DNA from: Candidatus Eiseniibacteriota bacterium
Lineage (GTDB): Bacteria > Joyebacterota > Joyebacteria > Joyebacterales > Joyebacteraceae
Assembly: GCA_030609605.1 (NCBI GenBank)
Contig: JAUWBY010000062.1
Coordinates: forward strand, 1 to 10,119
DNA length: 10,119 nucleotides
Reading direction: 5' to 3'
Below, one piece after another: positions 1-6,518 of this stretch. A program made the translations under genes and the position numbers. Every line of letters starts with the position of its first letter. The first letter of the stretch is position 1. Under the pieces are notes generated by a model. The model worked only from the letters and a program-made list of their open reading frames with translations. It had not been told where the DNA came from and did not search any database.

Positions 1-1160
1 AGAACCAACTTCTTCCGCGGCTTCCCCCGGAGCAGACGTCTGAGTGCGCGTGACCGCTGCGTGTCATCGTTGCGGAAGGCCTGGGCCTCATCGATCACGA
101 TGAGGTCGTATTCCTTGACCTCTCTTGCCAGACAGCTCGACTCCCCTTCCCCGAGCTGACTGTCGGCCGCCAGCTGTTCGTATGAGATGTTCTCGACGCC
201 GAGCTGGTGGGAATCCTTGAAACGCCGCCACATCCCGTCGCGCAGAGCCGCAGGTGAAATGAGGAGCACACGCCGGTTGTCCTCTTCGATGGCGTGACGG
301 ATGATCTCGCCGGCAATAAACGACTTCCCCAGCCCGACGCCATCAGCGACCAACACACCGCCGTAGTTGTCCAGGACTCGCTGCGCGCGATCCAGCCCGT
401 CCCGCTGGAACGTCGTGAGGCGGATCCGCCCGGACGCCGACATCTCCGCCGCAAGTTCATCACCATAGCGCTCCCAGAGAACTCGCATATAGATGACATA
501 TGGATCGTACTCGGCGAACCGGGCTCCGTAGATCTCGGCCAGATCGTACGGCTCGGCATCCTTCCAGAGCTCCTCGAACCACCCCGCGACTTTCCCAACC
601 TGCCCCGGCTGGTAGCCGCCGAGATTGAGCTCGAGGTTCCGCGAAAGCCCTGCCGCAGTGAGGTTCGACGAGCCGGCGAAGATGCCCTGCCGGTCGCCGA
701 AGAGGTACGCTTTGCCGTGAAGGAAGCCGTGCGTGTAGCGGCGCACCTCTATTGGGGAATCCTTGAGAAACGCGAGAAGCTCCCTGACCGCACGATCCAT
801 CGTCGGAAGGAACGGGATGAGATCGCGGTCCTCGATCATCGCTGACTCTGTCCCACCGAGAGCTTTCTTGAGAAGCTCGCGCTCCCAGTCCGTTCCTCTC
901 GGGTCCCCGGGTTGTCGCCTGGTGTGGAGAAGCGAGACTGCGGGCTCAGCACCCAGGAGCAGCCGGATGCCCCGACACCCGGTGAGACCGGGCATGATGC
1001 GGAGGAACCCCTCCGGATTGAAGTATCCGGTGGCAATGGCGATGACCGGCGGTTCCTTCTGCGTCGCCTTGAGGTGCTCAAGGTAGCCGACAATCGCCTC
1101 GTCCATGCGCTGCTCGCGATTGTCCATGAACTCGAGTGGTGTGTAGCCCTTCACCGTCAT
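1..1160 (-). CDS. PLD-nuclease / SNF2-like helicase fusion protein, 3' end cut by window edge
   Basis: Uninterrupted reading frame of about 386 residues that runs off the left edge, so the C-terminal part is missing. Residues 1-240 form a phospholipase-D-like domain: H148-G-K150, D156, then GSSN at 163-166, an HxK...D...GSxN active site. Residues 248-387 begin an SF2/SNF2 helicase: Q-motif-like TTFQRDGL (249-256), Walker A DGVGLGKS (273-280), motif Ia LLISPAAL (299-306), and Walker B DEAQ (357-360) in LIVIDEAQAFRN. From the families, this predicts an ATP-driven DNA translocase with an attached nuclease, as in restriction and anti-phage systems. It starts 5 bp after the ATPase stop codon, so the two are probably translationally coupled. 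The ATG at 1160 is used here. A GTG at 1154 is better spaced (7 nt) from the only Shine-Dalgarno-like sequence, GAAAGG. The helicase C-terminal lobe (motifs III-VI) must lie left of the window. An alternative name is DISARM-type or generic helicase-related protein. Confidence 0.88.
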   Translation of the reverse strand, partial: MTVKGYTPLEFMDNREQRMDEAIVGYLEHLKATQKEPPVIAIATGYFNPEGFLRIMPGLTGCRGIRLLLGAEPAVSLLHTRRQPGDPRGTDWERELLKKALGGTESAMIEDRDLIPFLPTMDRAVRELLAFLKDSPIEVRRYTHGFLHGKAYLFGDRQGIFAGSSNLTAAGLSRNLELNLGGYQPGQVGKVAGWFEELWKDAEPYDLAEIYGARFAEYDPYVIYMRVLWERYGDELAAEMSASGRIRLTTFQRDGLDRAQRVLDNYGGVLVADGVGLGKSFIAGEIIRHAIEEDNRRVLLISPAALRDGMWRRFKDSHQLGVENISYEQLAADSQLGEGESSCLAREVKEYDLIVIDEAQAFRNDDTQRSRALRRLLRGKPRKKLV

Positions 1161-1165
1161 GCCTT

Positions 1166-2311
1166 TCAAGCGTCCGCGACGCTCAGTTGTTCCCACTGGT
1201 GCAGATTGCAGAACGTAAGTTCCAGGCCGTCTACGTTCCGCGTGTAGGCCTCACCTCGCTGCGGACTGATGATGTAGTTCTCACCCGCCGCATAGTTATC
1301 CCGAAATGCCTTCAGACCTCGGAGCGATAGATTTCCGGAATCCCACTTGCACTCGATGGCATCGCAGGCGCCACCACCCCGCGGCACGACAAAGTCCACC
1401 TCGCGCTTCTGTTTGTCTCTCCAGTAGTGAATGTCCCGCCGTCCACAGTGAGCCACGAGGGTCTCAAACACAAGATGCTCCCACAGAATCCCGCAATCCT
1501 GTTCGCGCAGCTCGTGCCATCCCCCGAAGTAACTCACGAAGCCCGTATCGAATCCGTAAACCTTAGGTTGCCGCAAAAGCTCCTGCCGCCCCCCCGCGTG
1601 ATACGGCCGAACGAGAGCGGCCACGTGCGTGATATCAAGGATGTCGAGGTACCTGTCGACCGTCGGTCGACTCAAGGCGCAGTGCTTGGCCAACGTCCCC
1701 ACCTCGAGAAGCCCGCCGCTCTGACGAAGAACGCTCTCGACAAGCCGCAGGAACCCTTGCCGCTTCCCCACCTTGAAGAGCTCTTCGATGTCCCTTGCAT
1801 AGAATGAATCCAGCCACTCGGCGAAGAACTCAGGGTCCTTCTCGCCAGCGAGCAACGACTCCGGAAGACCGCCGTGCAGGAGTCGCTTTCGTGGATCGCT
1901 CGCGCCGAACGCGGCGCACTCGCGCGCAAGCACCGGCAGGAGGTGAACGACCCTCTTCCGACCCGTCAGGCTGTCGCGGAATTTGCGCGTCGCTGCCAGA
2001 GTGGATGAACCGGTTGCGAGGATTCTGAGATGGGGAAACTCATCGGCGCCGATCTTGAGTAGTCGGCTCGGGTCCTCGAGCTGGTGGATCTCGTCGAAGA
2101 CGACGACCGGCTCAGAGACCGACGCATAGAAGCGGTCGGGGTTCTCAACGATTGCTGCGGTGTCGGGGATGTCGCAGTTGAGGAAGTGCGCATCCGGTAT
2201 GGCGCGCGCCAGGCTCGTCTTCCCGACGCGGCGCACCCCGGTCAGCCACACGACCGGCGCCTTTTCCCAGGCAGCCTGGATTCTGTCTGTCCAATAGTCA
2301 CGTCGTATCAT
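1166..2311 (-). CDS. AAA_14 / DUF4143 family ATP-binding protein
   Basis: 381-aa protein. The N-terminal AAA_14 ATPase domain has Walker A GVRRVGKT (25-32), Walker B VVVFDE (69-74), and a sensor-1-like LATGSSTL (98-105) followed by SLTGRKR (114-120). A short helix-turn-helix-like stretch lies near 202-225 (TLAKHCALSRPTVDRYLDIL). The C-terminal DUF4143 domain contains YWRDKQKREVDFVV and AIECKW: E304, D306 and E320-x-K322 fit a PD-(D/E)XK nuclease-type core. Family members are common in bacteria and archaea, often as solitary or repeated genes, and no exact role is established. ATG at 2311 is chosen over the in-frame TTG at 2320, because the predicted promoter places the transcript start at about 2311-2313. 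There is no Shine-Dalgarno sequence, which fits leaderless translation. The gene lies between the methyltransferase and the PLD-helicase and ends 5 bp before the latter. It may be a module component, a regulator, or a passenger gene; the sequence does not decide this. Confidence 0.9.
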   Translation of the reverse strand: MIRRDYWTDRIQAAWEKAPVVWLTGVRRVGKTSLARAIPDAHFLNCDIPDTAAIVENPDRFYASVSEPVVVFDEIHQLEDPSRLLKIGADEFPHLRILATGSSTLAATRKFRDSLTGRKRVVHLLPVLARECAAFGASDPRKRLLHGGLPESLLAGEKDPEFFAEWLDSFYARDIEELFKVGKRQGFLRLVESVLRQSGGLLEVGTLAKHCALSRPTVDRYLDILDITHVAALVRPYHAGGRQELLRQPKVYGFDTGFVSYFGGWHELREQDCGILWEHLVFETLVAHCGRRDIHYWRDKQKREVDFVVPRGGGACDAIECKWDSGNLSLRGLKAFRDNYAAGENYIISPQRGEAYTRNVDGLELTFCNLHQWEQLSVADA

Positions 2312-2319
2312 GAAAACCA

Positions 2320-2348
2320 ATTTTACATTTGGTTAAGCTAGATGTAAA
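2320..2348 (-). promoter_or_regulatory. sigma70-type promoter of the ATPase gene, probably leaderless
   Basis: Read on the minus strand, TTTACA (2348-2343) lies 17 bp from TAAAAT (2325-2320). Each box matches the sigma70 consensus at 5 of 6 positions, and the spacing is optimal. The expected start site, 6-9 nt past the -10 box, falls at about 2314-2311, on or just before the ATG at 2311. No ribosome binding site precedes that ATG. The transcript would therefore be leaderless or nearly so. This promoter could also drive the downstream PLD-helicase. Confidence 0.6.
2322..2348. repeat. TTTACAT / ATGTAAA inverted repeat overlapping the -35 and -10 boxes
   Basis: Perfect 7-bp inverted arms: tttacat at 2322-2328 and atgtaaa at 2342-2348 on the plus strand, with a 13-bp spacer. 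One arm contains the -35 box and the other overlaps the -10 box, so a protein bound here would block the promoter. A further copy, atgtaaaa, lies at 2390-2397, in the same orientation as the 2342 arm. A second, imperfect palindrome (ccaa...ttgg, 2317-2332) surrounds the -10 box. Operator function is inferred; chance AT-rich similarity to the promoter boxes is the alternative. Confidence 0.45.
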
Positions 2349-2393
2349 GACCTTTTTACGACTGGTCGTCACCAACAGCCACGGCTGGTATGT

Positions 2394-2422
2394 AAAAGGC
2401 CCTCACCCGGCGGGATTGCCGG
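2394..2422 (-). terminator. Possible weak intrinsic terminator after the methyltransferase gene
   Basis: Directly after the TAG stop, the minus strand reads CCGGC-AATCCC-GCCGG, a 5-bp GC stem with a 6-nt loop. The only T run (4 T, 2397-2394) begins 9 nt after the stem. The stem is short and the U tract is weak and displaced, so termination would be partial at best. Read-through into the ATPase gene is likely. Confidence 0.25.
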
Positions 2423-5400
2423 CTATTTCTTCTTCCAGTCCCGGAAATGCCTGAGTGTCGCCCTGAGCTGCTCTTCATAATCCCAGCCCTCATGGAACGT
2501 CTCAAAGATATGCCTGAGTTGACGCTGGTTGAGACCGTAGAGGTGAGCCACCACGGCATCGAGCTCACGGATCATGTCAGCCTTCTCGTCGTCCGGAAGC
2601 GGTCCGCAGTCTACACCGACTCGTTCCGCCCACTCAGCAAAGCGGTCGTCCGGCGCCGCGAGGCGCCCAGCGAGGGAGATGAGACGGGTGCCGAGAGGGG
2701 AATCGGATGGGGGGCGTGGGATTGGGAATGGGTTGAGCACGAAGAACGTCAAGGACGTCTCCACGAATCTCCGTGCATACCAGTCCAGCGGCAGCGAAGA
2801 CATCACCCCGAGAACGACAGCCACGTCACCCCATCCCCCGCTGGGAAACAGGAGGAAAGGCGCCTTGTGGTTGACGCACACCTGCCCCGGGATCAGTGCG
2901 CAGCGCACGGTCCTTGTGTCGGTTGCCCGTGTGACATCCCGAAACGCAATCCTCGGATGCCGGCACGGCAGCGTCGCCTCGTCGTTGACCCACTGCTCGT
3001 CGAACTCATGGAACGCGCTCCGCCTGTTCCTGTGCTGCCTTGTGCGCTTCTCCTGAAGATGCCGGCATATCTTCGCCGGGTCAACCCATGCGTAGTACGT
3101 ACCGGTGTCCGGATTCCAGAGGTCGAACGTCTCACCCTTGTAGACCGGCCAGAGTCCGTCGCCTTCCGTGAACGTCATGCGCGGCTTGTCTCCGGTCGCG
3201 TGGAGCTCGGCGATCGGCCGCGCCCGCCACGATCCATCGATCACAGCATCGAGCCGCGGGCTCTTCCGGAGCTGCCGGAAGACCTCGAGCGAGTCCTCCG
3301 CCGGAAGAAGCGGGAACGCCGCGCTCTCCGACCACTCACGTATCTCCGAGACCGGAACGACCGAGTAGGAACCGGTTGAGTCTGCGAGCTCCCCAACCAC
3401 ACCGGTGCCGACTTGATAGGCTTTGTAGCTGGCGTAGGGACCGCGCAGAGGAACCGCCGGCTTCCGGGGCCTCTGCCTGGCAACGGAGAGAAGGGCTATC
3501 GTGTATCGATGTTCCGCCTCATCGAACACCCATCCGCGCGAGTTCAGCAGCATCGTCAAGTCTCTGAACTCACCGTTCTCGAGCAGCTCCAACCGGAAAA
3601 GCTCCGAGCCCTTCGCCGCAAACACGGATCGGGGAAGAACCACACCCATATGCCCTCCGGGTGCAGCAAGAAGATACCAGAACCGCCAGGTGAAGGCCTT
3701 GTAGAGGTCGGGATCGCCGGTTCCCATGCCCGGGAAGGGACCTCTGACAAGTGTACCGCGCAGGAGTTTCGCCTCCGCTACCTCCTGCTCGAGTGCCCAG
3801 ACCAGATCCGGCCGCTCCTTCCGAAGCTTCGGGGTCAGCTTCTCGCGTTCGCTCTGCTTCAGGCCCTTGAATCCCGGCACATGCCGGCTCCAGAACCCGT
3901 GTTCCTCAACCCGAACCTTCTCCCACGGCGGGTTCCCCAGAATGACATCGAACCCCGGGCGTTCGCGAAGGAAGACCTCGGGGAAGACGATCGGGAAATG
4001 GAATGGTGGGATGGCTTTGAGAATTTCCTTGGCCCTCTCGTGGAGTTCACCTCCGGGCAAGCTTGAGATATCGGCGAGGAGGTTGCCGTCCGCCCCATAG
4101 CCGGTTCTGACCTCGTGCGCAAGCGCATCGTCCAGACGCGACGCGGTCACGATATCCATGAGCGCCTCAGCCGGGCGCACCGCCTCGTGCGCGTCTGCGA
4201 GAGCCTTCCTCGCCGCTTCGATCTCAGCCTTGGTTCCATCCGACAGATGTGCGAGGCGCGCCAATGGTTCCGCAGCCGCTGCCAGCATCGCCTCCGGAGA
4301 GAGTGAGAAGAGGTCGTGCGTGACTTTTCCAGACTCCTCCGTCAGTGCACTCGTGACCTCATCGAACGTCGCGACACCGACCAGGCTGTTCCCCTGAACA
4401 AGCGAACGGTCGAGAAAACTGAGCGGAAGTCCCGGAACGAACGTGTGTATCCACAGAGACAGGCGTGCGAGCTGGACCGACATCGGGTTGACGTCCACGC
4501 CGTAGATGCACCGCCTGGCTATCTGGCGCCTCAGGAGCCGCGTGTCTTCGATCTCGTATCTGTCGGCGAGTTGACCCAGATTCTCACCCGCCTTCTTCCT
4601 GAGGCGCTGGAGCTCATCGGTCACGCCCGGAAGTGGCCGCCTAGCCAGATACCCATGGAGCTTGGGCTCAATCCTGTCGACCGCTGCAACCAGAAAGTGG
4701 CCCGAGCCCATGGCAATGTCGGCCACGTAGAAGCGGAAGAACTCGGCCGCGGCCTCGTTGTCATCGAGTTCATCCAGGCGCGCGAGGTGAGCATCGAGCG
4801 CGGGGTCGAGTGCGTGCTTAAGAAGATGGTCGACGGCAAAGCTCTTCGTATAGTAGCTCCCGGACGATTTGCGCGCTCCCGATGCGTTATGTACATAGAC
4901 ACCGCCCTCGGGGACGACTATCTTCCCGCGTCCCTTCGCCGGTACGTACGCGCCCTTCTTGTCCAGAGCAAGATCACACACAGCAACTGAGAGTTCCTGT
5001 TCGAGGAGTCCTTCGTAGACGGTGCCGAACTCGCGCACGCCGAGACTCCTGAAGTCGACCGGCCCGAGTCCTTCCGGCCCGTCATCCAGGAGAAGGGCCG
5101 TCAGTATCGGCCCGAGCGCCCGGTCCGGTATCTCGATCCCCTCCAGGAGCGCTCCCAGCTCTGAGACAACAGGATTATCACTGAAGAGAGCTCCGTTGTA
5201 GGCGGGTACGCCCCATGCCCTGTTGCCATTCCGGACTGCTTTGAAGATGGCGTCAAGCTGCTCCCACAACACGGGGTCGGGACCGAAGCCCGACTCCGAT
5301 CGCGTGACCTTGAGCAGGTCGTCTGCAATGCTCTTCAGGGAACGCTTGCGATAGAGTCCGTTGGCATCGTACGGAAGGAGATCCTTGTCCTCGGCGTACG

Positions 5401-6493
5401 CAATGAAGAGCACTCGGAAGAGGAGGAAGAGTGCGGCGCCGTATGTCTCGCTGAGCTCGTCGGCTCCGGGCATGCTGAGCGCTCTGGCTTCGACGAGGGC
5501 GGCGGCGAGAGGCGGTACTACATCGTTGTAGATGCGCTCCCGCAGTCGGTCGCCGAGACCGATTGAGAATCTCCGCGATAGCTCAAGTACATCCTCGAAT
5601 GCTCCGCCGTGATCCAGGTTCTCCGCCGCCAGGAAGAGCCACAGATAGCCAGCGCGATCATCAGGGAGAAGATCGAGTTGGACTTCGAAGTAGGTCTCGG
5701 TCCGTCCGCGGCGCCCAACACCAACTGACGTGCTTGTGGGATGAACCCGCAGCGTGGAACCAGACTCTACTATGACGTAGGGGATGTTCTGCTCGTCCGC
5801 CCGCGCCAGTGCGTATGAGACGGGTGACATCTCTGAGAAATCCGGATGACCGAGATCCGCCGACTCGCCGCGATCGAGGAACACGGCAACGGCCATATTC
5901 CGCTGACCAGCCTTGAGAAGCCATGTCGGCCCGCGCATCGGCTCTATGGTGTAGCCAAGTCCCTCCAGGAGCGGCCGCCCCCGATGCTTGAGCACCGCGA
6001 GCGACTTCTCCGTGGCCGCTCCCCAGTCGGCCCGATCCAGAACACCAGTCTCGAGTTCGTGCGTGGCAAAGAGCCCTTCGTTGCGGACCCCGGGCGACGG
6101 TCCTTCGAGACCAGGCAAGGCCGTATTGAGATATCGAATGGACGCGTGCCTGTCGGGCTCAGCCAGGGCGGCCTCGCACAGCCGTTCCACCTGGCCGGGA
6201 TCGAGATCTACGTAGGCCAGAGGGTCCTCCCCTGTGGGACCACAGAGGGCTGCATCACCACCATAGAGAGCAACAAGCAGAAGCGGAAACGGCTTCCGCC
6301 CCTTCCGCTCCTTCCACAACGCACGAAGCTCGTCCTGCCTAGGCCTCGATTTCCAGTCCCCTACCAGCACCTGAAGCCCGGCATCGCCTTCGCCCATGGC
6401 GTAGCCACGGAACTTCGGCGCCCTGACCTTTGAGGATGACCAGGGGCGAAGTTCGACTCCCTTGAGGAACTGTGTCGCGGCAGACGTGCTCAT
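2423..6493 (-). CDS. Large Eco57I/PglX-like adenine-N6 DNA methyltransferase
   Basis: 1356-aa protein of the type IIG/BREX-PglX/DISARM-DrmMI methyltransferase group. Predicted to methylate adenine N6 in a specific DNA sequence using S-adenosylmethionine. Visible landmarks: ALFLLFRVLFIAYAEDKDLLP (353-373), typical of this group; motif X-like SGSYYTK (544-550); motif I DIAMGSGHFL (592-601) for AdoMet; YGVDVNPMSVQLARLSLWI (664-682); catalytic motif IV NPPW (854-857). The C-terminal third (about 1030-1290) would be the target-recognition domain, ending with DWYARRFVETSLTFFVLNPF (1236-1255), then PIPRP. Residues 1-350 have no domain I can name. I see no convincing PD-(D/E)XK nuclease motif there, so cleavage would need a partner such as the PLD-helicase encoded downstream. 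ATG at 6493 has an excellent Shine-Dalgarno, GGAGGG, 6 nt upstream. Only 25 bp separate it from citF, on the same strand. Confidence 0.92.
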   Translation of the reverse strand: MSTSAATQFLKGVELRPWSSSKVRAPKFRGYAMGEGDAGLQVLVGDWKSRPRQDELRALWKERKGRKPFPLLLVALYGGDAALCGPTGEDPLAYVDLDPGQVERLCEAALAEPDRHASIRYLNTALPGLEGPSPGVRNEGLFATHELETGVLDRADWGAATEKSLAVLKHRGRPLLEGLGYTIEPMRGPTWLLKAGQRNMAVAVFLDRGESADLGHPDFSEMSPVSYALARADEQNIPYVIVESGSTLRVHPTSTSVGVGRRGRTETYFEVQLDLLPDDRAGYLWLFLAAENLDHGGAFEDVLELSRRFSIGLGDRLRERIYNDVVPPLAAALVEARALSMPGADELSETYGAALFLLFRVLFIAYAEDKDLLPYDANGLYRKRSLKSIADDLLKVTRSESGFGPDPVLWEQLDAIFKAVRNGNRAWGVPAYNGALFSDNPVVSELGALLEGIEIPDRALGPILTALLLDDGPEGLGPVDFRSLGVREFGTVYEGLLEQELSVAVCDLALDKKGAYVPAKGRGKIVVPEGGVYVHNASGARKSSGSYYTKSFAVDHLLKHALDPALDAHLARLDELDDNEAAAEFFRFYVADIAMGSGHFLVAAVDRIEPKLHGYLARRPLPGVTDELQRLRKKAGENLGQLADRYEIEDTRLLRRQIARRCIYGVDVNPMSVQLARLSLWIHTFVPGLPLSFLDRSLVQGNSLVGVATFDEVTSALTEESGKVTHDLFSLSPEAMLAAAAEPLARLAHLSDGTKAEIEAARKALADAHEAVRPAEALMDIVTASRLDDALAHEVRTGYGADGNLLADISSLPGGELHERAKEILKAIPPFHFPIVFPEVFLRERPGFDVILGNPPWEKVRVEEHGFWSRHVPGFKGLKQSEREKLTPKLRKERPDLVWALEQEVAEAKLLRGTLVRGPFPGMGTGDPDLYKAFTWRFWYLLAAPGGHMGVVLPRSVFAAKGSELFRLELLENGEFRDLTMLLNSRGWVFDEAEHRYTIALLSVARQRPRKPAVPLRGPYASYKAYQVGTGVVGELADSTGSYSVVPVSEIREWSESAAFPLLPAEDSLEVFRQLRKSPRLDAVIDGSWRARPIAELHATGDKPRMTFTEGDGLWPVYKGETFDLWNPDTGTYYAWVDPAKICRHLQEKRTRQHRNRRSAFHEFDEQWVNDEATLPCRHPRIAFRDVTRATDTRTVRCALIPGQVCVNHKAPFLLFPSGGWGDVAVVLGVMSSLPLDWYARRFVETSLTFFVLNPFPIPRPPSDSPLGTRLISLAGRLAAPDDRFAEWAERVGVDCGPLPDDEKADMIRELDAVVAHLYGLNQRQLRHIFETFHEGWDYEEQLRATLRHFRDWKKK

Positions 6494-6499
6494 GCGTCA

Positions 6500-6505
6500 C
6501 CCTCC
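6500..6505 (-). promoter_or_regulatory. Ribosome binding site of the methyltransferase gene
   Basis: GGAGGG on the minus strand, 6 nt before the ATG at 6493. It fixes that start. It lies in the 25-bp gap after citF, which has no room for a separate promoter or terminator, so translation from a citrate-operon transcript is likely. Confidence 0.8.
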
Positions 6506-6518
6506 GAAGCAGTTCCCG

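Larger units (their letters stand above)
2312..2422. other. Intergenic region between methyltransferase and ATPase genes
   Basis: 111 bp, the longest non-coding stretch in the window, AT-rich near the ATPase start. It holds the ATPase promoter, three TTTACAT-type elements, a short GC hairpin just after the methyltransferase stop (ccggc 2407-2411 / gccgg 2418-2422), and two smaller dyads, cgactggtcg (2359-2368) and cagcc-ac-ggctg (2376-2387). No small open frame or RNA gene is recognisable. Confidence 0.7.

Noticed and set aside
836..1093. Possible frameshift in the PLD-helicase, suggested by another open minus-strand frame
   Set aside because: Codon-by-codon reading of the main frame from 1160 to 1 shows no stop, and the PLD and helicase motifs are in one frame, so the gene is intact within the window.
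2312..2320. TTG at 2320 as start of the ATPase
   Set aside because: It has no ribosome binding site and lies inside the predicted -10 box; the ATG at 2311 fits the promoter and the usual family N-terminus.
2312..2422. Mobile-element ends, attachment site or CRISPR-like repeat around the ATPase gene
   Set aside because: The TTTACAT elements are short, unevenly spaced and on one side of the gene only; no matching repeats, transposase or integrase are visible.
2447..3379. Long plus-strand open frame of 310 codons
   Set aside because: It lies entirely antisense to the methyltransferase, whose frame has clear family motifs. The translation has no recognisable domain, and long antisense frames are expected in GC-rich genes.
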